Of a stretch of DNA of 64,000 bases, positions 24,653 to 33,748 are shown in pieces. How positions within the stretch are numbered: the first letter of the stretch is position 1; the number at the start of each line of letters is the position of its first letter. Source of the stretch: DASWTL01 sp035575925 (lineage in GTDB: Bacteria > Bacteroidota > Bacteroidia > Sphingobacteriales > Sphingobacteriaceae); the NCBI GenBank assembly GCA_035575925.1, contig DATLXK010000027.1, forward strand, positions 59,791 through 123,790, in the 5' to 3' direction. The translations under genes were made by a program, and so were the position numbers. The notes beneath the pieces were generated by a model. It worked only from the letters and a program-made list of their open reading frames with translations. It was not told the origin of the DNA and made no database searches.

Positions 24653-25519
24653 ATGGCATCAGGTTTCTTTGCGATTTTAGATGATATAGCGGCTTTGATG
24701 GATGATGTTGCCGTGGCAACAAAAATAGCAACAGGTAAAACGGCGGGCATTTTAGGCGACGACTTAGCTGTAAATGCAGAAAAAGCGACCGGATTTCTTT
24801 CATCAAGGGAATTGCCCGTGCTATGGGCTATTACCAAAGGTTCTTTCATTAATAAATTAATCATTGTTCCGATTGCTTTATTACTAAATGCGTTCTTCCC
24901 TGCAGCTCTTAATATTGTTTTAATTCTCGGAGGATTATACCTGGCCTATGAGGGGGTAGAAAAAATAATCGAATACTTCTTTCATCGTTCAAAAACCAGC
25001 CATGAGGTTGTGGAGGAGGTTATACAGGATGATCGGTCTGTTGAAAAAACAAAAGTTAAATCTGCAATAGCAACCGACTTTATTCTGTCTATAGAGATTG
25101 TAATTATTGCTTTAGGTAGCGTTGCAGAAGAAACTTTAACAACCCAGATCGCAACTGTTGTTGCGGTAGCCTTGCTGGCTACGGTAGGGGTTTATGGTAT
25201 TGTTGCCCTTATTGTTAGAATGGATGATGCCGGTTTAAAACTTATCACACATTCCAATAACAAAGGTTTTTTATCAGTACTCGGCACCTTGCTGGTTAAT
25301 TCGCTGCCTGTTATAATCCGCATTTTAGCCGTTGTAGGGACTATCGCTTTACTCCTGGTTGCCGGTGGCATCTTTGTTCATCACATTGAATATTTTCACC
25401 ACCTCTTTCCGGGACTGAATGCCACAATTAAAGAATTAGGATTTGGTTTAGTTGCCGGATTACTTGCAGTAGTAATTGTAGCGGGGGGCAAGAAGGTGTG
25501 GGGGTTATTCAAGAGATAA
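24653..25519 (+). CDS. DUF808 family membrane protein (YedI-like)
   Basis: 288 aa with about six hydrophobic segments. The N-terminus ASGFFAILDDIAALMDDVAVATKIATGKTAGILGDDLAVNAEKATGF is the DUF808 signature; later VKSAIATDFILSIEIVIIALG is also conserved. Function in the inner membrane is unknown. First gene after ssrA copy 1, on the plus strand, while all other genes of the following island are on the minus strand, so it may belong to the older chromosome. Confidence 0.85.
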   Translation: MASGFFAILDDIAALMDDVAVATKIATGKTAGILGDDLAVNAEKATGFLSSRELPVLWAITKGSFINKLIIVPIALLLNAFFPAALNIVLILGGLYLAYEGVEKIIEYFFHRSKTSHEVVEEVIQDDRSVEKTKVKSAIATDFILSIEIVIIALGSVAEETLTTQIATVVAVALLATVGVYGIVALIVRMDDAGLKLITHSNNKGFLSVLGTLLVNSLPVIIRILAVVGTIALLLVAGGIFVHHIEYFHHLFPGLNATIKELGFGLVAGLLAVVIVAGGKKVWGLFKR

Positions 25520-25568
25520 ATAGCGAAGAACCCTGGGACCCCCGAATATTACGTTGTAATAACTATTT

Positions 25569-26453
25569 TTAAAATTCTACAGCCAAAACACCTTTAAAAC
25601 CGCATTTCTTCTTTACGAAAAGAGAACCCGCCAGCGGCTGATCCAATAACTCAGAGTCACTAAGTCCCACTTTTGCAGATGTAATATATAAATCTTCCAG
25701 GTTTTCACCTCCAAATGTGCAGGAAGTCACCCTGGAGACCGGAAGTGGAATATTGTACAACTTCTCCCCGGTATCAGGGTTCCAGCGTGTCACCTGCCAG
25801 CCGTTCCAATGTGCTATCCACAACATCCCTTCATTATCTATTGTCATTCCATCAGGAAATCCATCTTCTTTCGGAATACTAACTAAAGTTTTTTTATCAC
25901 TGATGCTACCAGTTTCTTTATCATATTGATAAGCCACAATTTCATGTGTGGGTGTGTCTATGAAATAAAACGTTGTATGATCCAAATTCCAGGCCATACC
26001 GTTAGCAATGCTGACCTGATCTATTTTTTTTTTAACCGTCAGGTCTTTTTCTATAGCATATACACAACCTGCATTTAGTTCCTCGTTGAGCGACATGGTT
26101 CCTGCCCAAAATCTTCCTGCCGGATCACATTTTCCATCGTTAAACCGGTTGAATGGCAGATGATCTTCTGGATTAACAATCATAGTTACGTCACCATTTT
26201 CCCGGTTTACAAACGCAAATCCGTTTTTTAACGCTGCCAAAAAATTTCCATCCTTACAAAGTGCAATTGAACCTATATTCTGATGGACTTTAACAATTTT
26301 ATGAATTTTCTGATCAGGTGAGAACTCATGGATTTCCCCGTTTAAAATATCCACCCAAACTATCACTCCACGGTTAGCGTCCCATACCGGACCTTCACCC
26401 AATAAGGAGGAATGGTTCACAGCGATTTCTAAGTTGGATTTTTTATCCATCAC
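25569..26453 (-). CDS. SMP-30/gluconolactonase family protein
   Basis: 294 aa six-bladed beta-propeller. LLGEGPVWD (metal-ligand Glu), FNDGKCDPAGRFWAGTM, NGMAWNLDHTTFYFIDT (Asn ligand) and FPDGMTIDNEGMLWIAHWNG (Asp ligand) are the SMP-30 signatures. These enzymes open sugar lactones to aldonic acids. Last gene in a same-strand run with two SDRs and an IlvD/Edd dehydratase, which is the set needed for non-phosphorylative sugar oxidation. Cytoplasmic. Confidence 0.88.
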   Translation of the reverse strand: MMDKKSNLEIAVNHSSLLGEGPVWDANRGVIVWVDILNGEIHEFSPDQKIHKIVKVHQNIGSIALCKDGNFLAALKNGFAFVNRENGDVTMIVNPEDHLPFNRFNDGKCDPAGRFWAGTMSLNEELNAGCVYAIEKDLTVKKKIDQVSIANGMAWNLDHTTFYFIDTPTHEIVAYQYDKETGSISDKKTLVSIPKEDGFPDGMTIDNEGMLWIAHWNGWQVTRWNPDTGEKLYNIPLPVSRVTSCTFGGENLEDLYITSAKVGLSDSELLDQPLAGSLFVKKKCGFKGVLAVEF

Positions 26454-26457
26454 CTGT

Positions 26458-27231
26458 TTAAGTATTTAGTTTGATGAATCCACCGTCAATAGGATAATCG
26501 CAACCGGTAATAAATGAGGCCTCGTCGGAGCATAAGTATAAAATCAGGCTGGCAATTTCCTCGGGTGTGCCCATACGTCCGATGGGCTGGGTTTTAGAAA
26601 GTTTTTCGAACATCTCCTGTTCCTTACCCGGGTAGGTTTTTTTTAAAAACCCATCTACAAAAGGCGTGTGTACCCTTCCCGGTGAAATACAATTGCACCG
26701 GATATTATCGGCTAAAAAGTCTTTGGCTACCGAAAGGGTCATTGCCACTACAGCGCCTTTTGTAGCTGAATAAGCAAACCGATCTGCCAAACCCACAGAT
26801 GAAGCCACAGAAGCCATGTTTAAAATTACACCTCCTCTTTGTTTCATTACAGGCAAAACTGCAAATAAGCAATTGTAAACGCCTTTTACATTCACATTTA
26901 GCACCCGTTCAAAATCTTCTTCGGAGGTAGTTTCTGCTGTGCCTATATGAGCGATGCCCGCATTATTAACCAAAATATCAACCGTCGAGAACCGATCAGT
27001 TATATTTTTAACTATTTGTAAAACTTCATGCTGACTAGATACATTGCACTTTTGAAAAAAAGATTTACCATTTAATGCAGCTATTTCCTCTGAAACCGAT
27101 GTCCCGGCTTTTTCGTCCATATCCAGTATACAAACAACCGCGCCCTGTTTGGCAAATAATAATGAAACCGCTTTACCAATACCGCTGCCACCACCTGTTA
27201 TAACTGCAACTTTTTCTTTTAAACTCAGCAT
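26458..27231 (-). CDS. SDR-family sugar (acid) dehydrogenase
   Basis: 257 aa from the ATG at 27231, placed 8 bp after the stop of the upstream SDR; a longer ATG at 27270 would overlap that gene. Rossmann TGGGSGIG, NNAG motif in VNNAGIAH, active site with YSATK, and C-terminal GCDYPIDGGF. In such clusters one SDR oxidises the free sugar to the lactone and the other the 2-keto-3-deoxy acid. Which is which cannot be told from sequence alone. Confidence 0.85.
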   Translation of the reverse strand: MLSLKEKVAVITGGGSGIGKAVSLLFAKQGAVVCILDMDEKAGTSVSEEIAALNGKSFFQKCNVSSQHEVLQIVKNITDRFSTVDILVNNAGIAHIGTAETTSEEDFERVLNVNVKGVYNCLFAVLPVMKQRGGVILNMASVASSVGLADRFAYSATKGAVVAMTLSVAKDFLADNIRCNCISPGRVHTPFVDGFLKKTYPGKEQEMFEKLSKTQPIGRMGTPEEIASLILYLCSDEASFITGCDYPIDGGFIKLNT

Positions 27232-27239
27232 TCTAGTAT

Positions 27240-28001
27240 TTATAAGGGCGACGGACTTATTGATGTCCATCCACCATCAATAATTAAACTTTGCCCGGTA
27301 ATATGTTTTGCCTTTTCTGATATAAGAAACAACGCAGCGTTTGCAATATCAGAAACATTTGCCGGACGACCCATAGGGGTTAATTCGGACCATGTAGCTG
27401 CATATTGCGGATCATCGGTTGTTCGTTCAGTTAAGGTAGCTCCCGGTGCTATCGTATTTACGTTGATTTTATATTCTGAAAGTTCTATAACTAAATTTTT
27501 CGCAAGCATCTCCAAGGCCGCCTTGCTCATGGCGTAAGCTGCCAGGTTTTTATGCGCCTGGTGTCCGGTTACAGACGATGTAAATAACAATGAACCGCCC
27601 GAACCCTGAAGCTTCATTTGATTTGCAGCAGCCTGGGCCAGAAAAAAGGTTCCGCCTAAATTAACCTCCATTACCTTATGAAATGATTGGGAGGAATAGG
27701 TTAAGAAATCCCCGAATAAAGTTATACCGGCATTGGCAACCACTATATCCAGCTTCCCAAAGCGCTTCACAGCGGTATCTACCATTTTATCTATAACAGC
27801 CTGATCACTTGAGTCTCCATCAATAAGAATGCATTCTTTGCCGCTAAGTTCTTTAATTTTCCTTACAGCATCGACACCTAATGATTTATCCAAATCATTT
27901 AAAATAACGTTTGCTCCTTCTTTTATCAGGCAATGGCTGATTTCATACCCAATTCCCTGACCCGCTCCGGTTACTATTGCTGTTTTTCCTATAAATGACA
28001 T
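27240..28001 (-). CDS. SDR-family dehydrogenase
   Basis: 253 aa classical SDR: TGAGQGIG cofactor loop, ANAG, catalytic Ser in SSVTG and YAMSK, and the usual C-terminal GQSLIIDGGW. It lies 23 bp downstream of the dehydratase gene and directly upstream of the second SDR, so all three are probably cotranscribed. Likely glucose-1-dehydrogenase-like or L-fucose/L-rhamnose dehydrogenase-like; the sugar is not known. Confidence 0.85.
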   Translation of the reverse strand: MSFIGKTAIVTGAGQGIGYEISHCLIKEGANVILNDLDKSLGVDAVRKIKELSGKECILIDGDSSDQAVIDKMVDTAVKRFGKLDIVVANAGITLFGDFLTYSSQSFHKVMEVNLGGTFFLAQAAANQMKLQGSGGSLLFTSSVTGHQAHKNLAAYAMSKAALEMLAKNLVIELSEYKINVNTIAPGATLTERTTDDPQYAATWSELTPMGRPANVSDIANAALFLISEKAKHITGQSLIIDGGWTSISPSPL

Positions 28002-28024
28002 ACCATTTTATGAACGAATTCAAT

Positions 28025-29740
28025 CTAATGTGAATCTCTTAACACTTCACTTCCCGAGCCGCCTCTAAGAAAATCCATATCAGCACCTAAATGTGCCTGT
28101 TGAACGTGGTTAATATATAAATTCACATATCCGCGCTCTGTAAGCAACGGTAATGGCTGGTATTGCTGTTTTCGTAGCAGCCATTCATCCTCACTAATAT
28201 TTGCATTTAATGTACGGTTTGGAACGTCCAGCGTGATCATATCACCCGTCTTGAGCACAGAAAAATTTCCTCCTGTGGCTGCTTCCGGCGAAACATGCAA
28301 AACCACCGTTCCGAATCCGGTTCCGCTCATCCTTCCATCCGAAATGCGAACCATGTCTGTTATTCCTTTTTCCAGCAGTTTCTTAGGAATTCCCATATTG
28401 CCAACTTCTGGCATACCCGGATACCCTTTAGGCCCTACATTCTTTAAAACAAGTATGCTGTTTTCATCAACATCCAGTCCATCATCATCAATATTTAACT
28501 TAAAATCTTCAATATTCTCAAATACAATTGCCTTTCCGGTATGTTGCATCAAATGAGCACTTGCAGCAGATGGTTTTATAACCGCCCCTTCTTCACATAA
28601 ATTTCCTGTTAATATGGCGAGTCCCGTTGCGTTGTGAACAGGGTGCTCCACAGTGGCTATAACATCCCTGTTAAAACATTTGCTATTTATGTAGTTCTGT
28701 TTTATTGTTTTACCGTTTACTGTAATAGAATTATTATGAAGTAGTTGATCAAGCTCTTTTAAGACAGCCGGTAAACCACCCGCATAAAACAGATCTTCCA
28801 TAAAATATTTACCCGATGGCTGCAGGTTTACTATGAGTGGAATGTTAGCCGATAAATGATCAAAATCCTGCAAAGTAAGGGGCACTCCTATTCTTCCGGC
28901 AATAGCCAGTAAATGAATTACAAAGTTGGTGGACCCGCCTATTGCTGCATTTACTTTAATAGCATTTTCGAACGCATTTCTGGTGAGAATATCTGATAAT
29001 TTCAAATCTTCTTTTACCATTTCTACAATACGCAATCCGGAGAGTTGTGCAAGCGTTTTTCGCCTTGAGTCGGCAGCAGGTATGGCAGCATTGCCAGGCA
29101 ACGAAAGGCCTAATGATTCTACCATACAAGCCATAGAAGAGGCAGTACCCATTACGGCACAATGTCCGCTGCTACGGCACATAGCGCTTTCTATAGTCAG
29201 GAGTTCTTCCTCGGTTATTTTGTTCCCGCGTAAATCATCATGGTATCGCCATACATCGGTCGTTCCAATACTTGCGCCGTTGTGTCTGCCGGTTAACATT
29301 GGCCCTCCGGACACCACTATGGATGGTATATTAACACTACAAGCACCCATTACGAGGGAAGGGGTGGTTTTGTCGCACCCGCATAAAAGCACTACACCAT
29401 CCACCGGGTTTGCCCTTATAGATTCTTCTACATCCATGCTTGCCAAATTGCGATATAACATAGCAGTAGGCTTCATTAGTGTTTCACCTAATGACATCAC
29501 AGGAAATTCTACCGGAAAACCACCGGCTTCTAAAATACCCCGTTTTACAGATTCAGCCAGGTCTCTGAAATGCCCGTTACAGGGTGTTAATTCGCTCCAT
29601 GTGTTGCAGATTCCAATAATTGGCTTATTATTAAACTCATAGTCAGGAATACCCTGGTTTTTCATCCAGGCTCTGTAAATGAACCCGTCTTTTCCCGTAC
29701 GACCAAACCAATTACTACTTCTGAGCTTTTTATCTTTCAT
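28025..29740 (-). CDS. IlvD/Edd family sugar-acid dehydratase
   Basis: 571 aa. Fe-S dehydratase removing water from an aldonic acid to give a 2-keto-3-deoxy acid. CNTWSELTPCNGHFRDLAESVKRG, LGETLMKPTAMLYRNLASMDVEESIR, CGCDKTTPSLVMGA and RSSGHCAVMGTAS carry the cluster cysteines; the set resembles the L-arabinonate/D-fuconate dehydratase subgroup more than dihydroxyacid dehydratase IlvD. RISDGRMSGTGFG is the substrate-binding C-terminal motif. First gene of the lactonase-SDR-SDR set, preceded by a 55-bp gap. Substrate inferred: a pentonic or 6-deoxyhexonic acid. Confidence 0.87.
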   Translation of the reverse strand: MKDKKLRSSNWFGRTGKDGFIYRAWMKNQGIPDYEFNNKPIIGICNTWSELTPCNGHFRDLAESVKRGILEAGGFPVEFPVMSLGETLMKPTAMLYRNLASMDVEESIRANPVDGVVLLCGCDKTTPSLVMGACSVNIPSIVVSGGPMLTGRHNGASIGTTDVWRYHDDLRGNKITEEELLTIESAMCRSSGHCAVMGTASSMACMVESLGLSLPGNAAIPAADSRRKTLAQLSGLRIVEMVKEDLKLSDILTRNAFENAIKVNAAIGGSTNFVIHLLAIAGRIGVPLTLQDFDHLSANIPLIVNLQPSGKYFMEDLFYAGGLPAVLKELDQLLHNNSITVNGKTIKQNYINSKCFNRDVIATVEHPVHNATGLAILTGNLCEEGAVIKPSAASAHLMQHTGKAIVFENIEDFKLNIDDDGLDVDENSILVLKNVGPKGYPGMPEVGNMGIPKKLLEKGITDMVRISDGRMSGTGFGTVVLHVSPEAATGGNFSVLKTGDMITLDVPNRTLNANISEDEWLLRKQQYQPLPLLTERGYVNLYINHVQQAHLGADMDFLRGGSGSEVLRDSH

Positions 29741-29795
29741 GGTTTAATCATCTGCTTGGGATCCCAGTGTAAATATGATTAAATAATTAATATTA

Positions 29796-30422
29796 TTAAC
29801 CCCAGCCTGACTTATCAAACCCATATTTAGCTAAAACATCTTTAGGCACACCATCCCATCTATTGGGAGTATTACCCACATATCCCATATCTTTAATACC
29901 GATTGGAGTAGTATAAAACCCTGAGGCAGTTAAATTGCGCATGCGATTAAAGAACATCACCCCTTGCTGCATTTCGGGCGTTGCTTTACGCGGATAAGCA
30001 ATTTCTTCCACAATTTCTATTTGTTGTTGTGGTTTGCAATTCACAAATGCATTATTATACCGCTTAAAACATTGCATGTCAAGCCATTTTATCCCGCCCC
30101 TCATAGGTACCTGGTGATCTGGTATATCTTTTACTATAAATTCTATAAACTCCGGAACCTTAGCATCAGAAGCGCTTCCGGATATATTATCTTTCGGAAT
30201 AATAATATTTGCCAAAGCTGTAATCGTAATCATTTCATGTTGGTCAAAAAACTTGATGCCATTAAGTTTCTTTATCCTTTCTATCTCAAAATCTTCCCGA
30301 CCTGGTTCATCTATATTATCTTTATCTATTACCGGAATAGAATCAGATTTATAGGATTGTCCCAATAACCCTGCTCCAATGGTAGTTAGGCCAATGGCTT
30401 TTAATGAGTCTCTTCTGTTCAT
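29796..30422 (-). CDS. Gluconate 2-dehydrogenase subunit 3-like protein
   Basis: 208 aa with a Tat-like N-terminus (NRRDSLKAIGLTTIGAGLLG). The mature part, with FDQHEMITITALANIIIPKD and GGIKWLDMQCFKRY, matches the gluconate 2-dehydrogenase subunit 3 family (PF13618). This small subunit helps export and mature the partner flavoprotein. It lies 5 bp behind the GMC oxidoreductase gene, so the two proteins very likely form a periplasmic complex. Confidence 0.87.
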   Translation of the reverse strand: MNRRDSLKAIGLTTIGAGLLGQSYKSDSIPVIDKDNIDEPGREDFEIERIKKLNGIKFFDQHEMITITALANIIIPKDNISGSASDAKVPEFIEFIVKDIPDHQVPMRGGIKWLDMQCFKRYNNAFVNCKPQQQIEIVEEIAYPRKATPEMQQGVMFFNRMRNLTASGFYTTPIGIKDMGYVGNTPNRWDGVPKDVLAKYGFDKSGWG

Positions 30423-30427
30423 AACTG

Positions 30428-32170
30428 CTAAATATTATTTTTCTTTTTTTGATCCAGTATATATTCTGCTGTCCGCATAGATAGTGCTAAAATTGTCCAT
30501 GTCGGATTTTTATCTCCCTGTTGTACGAAAGGAGCACCGTCTACAACAAATAAATTTTTACAATCATGAGCCTGGCACCATTTATTTAATGCAGATGTTT
30601 TAGGATCATCCCCCATTCTCACTGTTCCAACTTCATGAATAATTGCTCCGGGAGCCAGAAGGCCGTAATTTGACTCCGGGCCATGTACCGGCGAAGTGGG
30701 TATTGCCTTCATTTCATGTAATATAGATTTAAAGGTTTCCTGCATGTGTTTGGCTTGCTTAAGCTCCGCATCATTCCATTTATACTGGAATCTCAAAACC
30801 GGTATCCCAAATTTATCCACCACATTAGGATCTATTTCACAATAATTGTCTTCGCGGGCAATGGCCGTTCCGCGACCGGCCATGTTAATTTGACAACCAT
30901 AAAAACGTCTGTAATCATCCTTTAGGGATTTACCATAACCACCAGCCTCTTTTATCTTACCATCTCTGCCTGGAATCATCCCGTTAAGGGTGGTAACATC
31001 GCCTCCAAACCCGTAAGAGGGCATACCCATTCCTCCTCCATACTCAATATGATAACCCCGTGGAAAATCTAATTTTTTATTATCGAGCCACCATGGAGAA
31101 TAAATGTGAACAGATCCTGCTCCATCTTCATTATATCGCTTGCGATCCAGTAATTGAGGCAAAAACCCGGACATGGATGCGCCGGTTGAGTCATGTAAAT
31201 ACTTTCCAACAATTCCACTGGAATTTGCCAGTCCGGCTGAATGATTAGGAGATTTTGAATTAAGCAAGAGGCGTGCTGATTCACAAGCGCTGGCTGCCAA
31301 AATAACAATGCCGCCACTCACCTGATATTCAGTCATATTTTCCTTACTTACATAAGAAACTCCCGTGGCCAGGCCGTCTTTTCCGGTTATAACCTCCCTA
31401 ACCATAGCATTAGGTATTACTTTTAGATTTCCGGATTTAATAGCCGGAATTACAAGACAGGATGAAGAAGAAAAATCCGCGTAAACTTTACAGCTTCGAT
31501 TACACTGTCCGCAATAAAAACAAACACCCCGGTTTTTATTTCCGGGCAAGGGCTCTGTAAGCACAGATCCGCGACCTGCTATTACACTTACACCTGCTTT
31601 TTTTGCAGCCCTTTTTACAAACAATTCATTTAACCGGGGTTTTGGCGGTGTTAAAAAGATGCCATCAGGCTCATTTTCAATTCCTTCTTTAGTGCCATAT
31701 ACACCAATTAATTTATCAACCTTATCATAATAAGGTTTTATATCGTTATAGCTGATAGGCCAGTTATCTGTAGCACCGTCATAATCTTTTCCTTTAAAAT
31801 CATGGGGACCCATCCGCAAAGATATCCTGCCCCAATGGTTCGTTCTTCCGCCAAGCATTCTTGCCCGGAACCAATTAAAAGAAGTTTTATCCTTTTTGGT
31901 ATACGGTTCACCATCTAAATTCCATCCGCCATATAAAGCATCAAAATCACCAAACGGCCTGACAGAACCGGCACCTCTTCTTGGAGATTCCCATGGCCAT
32001 TTTAATTGATGAGAGTCTTTGCGTGGATCGAAATATGCACCTGCCTCTAACATTAAAACTTTAACACCTGCATTTGCAAGTATGAATCCTGCCATACCTC
32101 CTCCGGCACCAGACCCTACTATGATTACATCATACTTTTCAGCAGATTTTTTAATTTGTAATTCATTCAT
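30428..32170 (-). CDS. GMC family oxidoreductase (periplasmic sugar dehydrogenase large subunit)
   Basis: 580 aa FAD enzyme. DVIIVGSGAGGGMAGFILANAG binds the FAD dinucleotide; LGGRTNHWGRISLR, YCGQCNRSCKVYADFSSS, and the C-terminal HEVGTVRMGDDP and NLFVVDGAPFVQQGDKNPTWTILAL are GMC_oxred_C motifs. No signal of its own; it is probably exported with the Tat subunit encoded next. Oxidises an alcohol group of a sugar. It sits between the dehydratase set and the sulfatases in a same-strand run. Confidence 0.88.
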   Translation of the reverse strand: MNELQIKKSAEKYDVIIVGSGAGGGMAGFILANAGVKVLMLEAGAYFDPRKDSHQLKWPWESPRRGAGSVRPFGDFDALYGGWNLDGEPYTKKDKTSFNWFRARMLGGRTNHWGRISLRMGPHDFKGKDYDGATDNWPISYNDIKPYYDKVDKLIGVYGTKEGIENEPDGIFLTPPKPRLNELFVKRAAKKAGVSVIAGRGSVLTEPLPGNKNRGVCFYCGQCNRSCKVYADFSSSSCLVIPAIKSGNLKVIPNAMVREVITGKDGLATGVSYVSKENMTEYQVSGGIVILAASACESARLLLNSKSPNHSAGLANSSGIVGKYLHDSTGASMSGFLPQLLDRKRYNEDGAGSVHIYSPWWLDNKKLDFPRGYHIEYGGGMGMPSYGFGGDVTTLNGMIPGRDGKIKEAGGYGKSLKDDYRRFYGCQINMAGRGTAIAREDNYCEIDPNVVDKFGIPVLRFQYKWNDAELKQAKHMQETFKSILHEMKAIPTSPVHGPESNYGLLAPGAIIHEVGTVRMGDDPKTSALNKWCQAHDCKNLFVVDGAPFVQQGDKNPTWTILALSMRTAEYILDQKKKNNI

Positions 32171-32268
32171 AAATATACTTTTTTGATGTTAAATTAATTT
32201 TCAATTTAATGAATTTGGAAGAGGTTTATTTATACTTTTTGATAAATTAAATTAATATTCTTTTATTG

Positions 32269-33720
32269 TTAAAAAGGACCCTTACCCAAACTGGTTATTG
32301 CATTTTTACCGCCGGGCATTTCACCTCTCTTCCCGGGGTTGGTTAAGGGTGTGCCGTCTTCACGGTTAAACCAGTCTTTAGTAATATTTTCCGGATATGT
32401 ATCTTCAGTGTCCATTTTCCATTTTTTCAGCACTTCCCTCAATTGTTTAAGCTGTTTAGCATATAAAAGAGATGAACTTACGTTTACCAGTTGCATAGGA
32501 TCGCGCTGGCAGTCGTAAAGTTCTTCTGCCGGGCGTGGGGCAATAAAAACATCGGCCTGAGGTAAGCTAAGTTTTCCTGAATCTCTCAGTGCTTTTAAAT
32601 CCTCAAAGGCCGGGCTGCTGGTAATATCAGCAGGACCGGGGTTACTTAAGGCAGGGCGCAAATTCAACACATATAAATGATCCTTTGTCCGCACCATCCT
32701 TTCCATCGCTTCGTAATCATGCCAGTTATGTTCAGAAAACACGTAGTTTCTGAATTGTAAAGATGGGTTTTGAAGCACTCTGTGAAAACTTTTGCCCTGA
32801 AACCCTGCGGGGACGGAAACTCCTGCCAAATTTAACAGAGTTGGTGCAATATCAATAGCACTTACCAGGCTACTGGTCACCTTGCCTTTCTTAATTTTAT
32901 TATTCCATTTAATAATAAAGGGTGTTTGCATACCGCTATCGTACACCCTGGATTTTGCCCTTGGAAATGCGCTGCCATTATCACTCATAATAATAATAAT
33001 GGTGTTATTTAAAACTCCCTGTGATTTTAACTCATTTTCTACCAAACCGATGTAATGATCAAATCGTGAAATCTCATCATGGTAACTGGCCATATCCATA
33101 CGGGTTTTTTCGGTATTTGCCAGATAAGGAGGGGGCATTATCCCCTCTGATGTATTAGTGCCTTTAAATTCATTTTTCCGCCAGGGTCTGTGGGCGTCTA
33201 TAGCAGCGAGCCACATAAAAAAGGGTTTGTCTTTTGGCCTTTCTTGCAATGTTTTTAACCAGGATCCTTCTCCCCCTTCGCCAAGTTCAACGCCTTTATC
33301 TCTTAAAACATGAAATCCCCTCCTTGCACTTTCGCCTATGTGAAATTTTCCTGATTGTGCTGTGTAATACCCTGCATTCTTTAATAACTCAGGGAATATT
33401 GCCACCGACGGAGAAATTGAAGTATGCAATTCTGCTGCACCAGTATTATGCGGATATCTCCCTGAGATTATGCTTGTGCGGCTGGGACTGCAGGAACTGG
33501 CTGTGAGATAGAAATTTGTAAACCTTAAACCTTCCCTGGCTATTCGGTCTATGTTAGGCGTTTTCACCGATTTATTGCCGTAACATCCAAAATCATTTAT
33601 GCCAATATCATCACCTATAATTAAAACGATATTAGGAACCTGTAAAGTTTTTTGCGCTAAGACTTTCGTATTACAAATTAATACTATGAAAACGGTATAA
33701 ATGAGAATGGATCTATTCAT
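32269..33720 (-). CDS. Secreted sulfatase (heparan-N-sulfatase-like)
   Basis: 483 aa from the ATG at 33720, which starts a good signal peptide ending at VLAQ; an ATG at 33744 would add 8 residues. PNIVLIIGDDIG holds the calcium-binding Asp pair, CSPSRTSIISG (Cys about 77) is the formylglycine motif, SGKFHIG follows, and MSDNGSAFPRAK completes the active site. The Cys-type motif needs the radical SAM maturase or FGE encoded elsewhere. Probably removes sulfate from a polysaccharide. It lies 5 bp or so from the second sulfatase, on the same transcript. Confidence 0.9.
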   Translation of the reverse strand: MNRSILIYTVFIVLICNTKVLAQKTLQVPNIVLIIGDDIGINDFGCYGNKSVKTPNIDRIAREGLRFTNFYLTASSCSPSRTSIISGRYPHNTGAAELHTSISPSVAIFPELLKNAGYYTAQSGKFHIGESARRGFHVLRDKGVELGEGGEGSWLKTLQERPKDKPFFMWLAAIDAHRPWRKNEFKGTNTSEGIMPPPYLANTEKTRMDMASYHDEISRFDHYIGLVENELKSQGVLNNTIIIIMSDNGSAFPRAKSRVYDSGMQTPFIIKWNNKIKKGKVTSSLVSAIDIAPTLLNLAGVSVPAGFQGKSFHRVLQNPSLQFRNYVFSEHNWHDYEAMERMVRTKDHLYVLNLRPALSNPGPADITSSPAFEDLKALRDSGKLSLPQADVFIAPRPAEELYDCQRDPMQLVNVSSSLLYAKQLKQLREVLKKWKMDTEDTYPENITKDWFNREDGTPLTNPGKRGEMPGGKNAITSLGKGPF

Positions 33721-33748
33721 GACTTTAAGTCCTATTGTAAGCAAAAAA

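Noticed and set aside
28926..29642. 238-codon ORF antisense to the sugar-acid dehydratase
   Set aside because: Shadow of a clear IlvD/Edd gene; no motif of its own.
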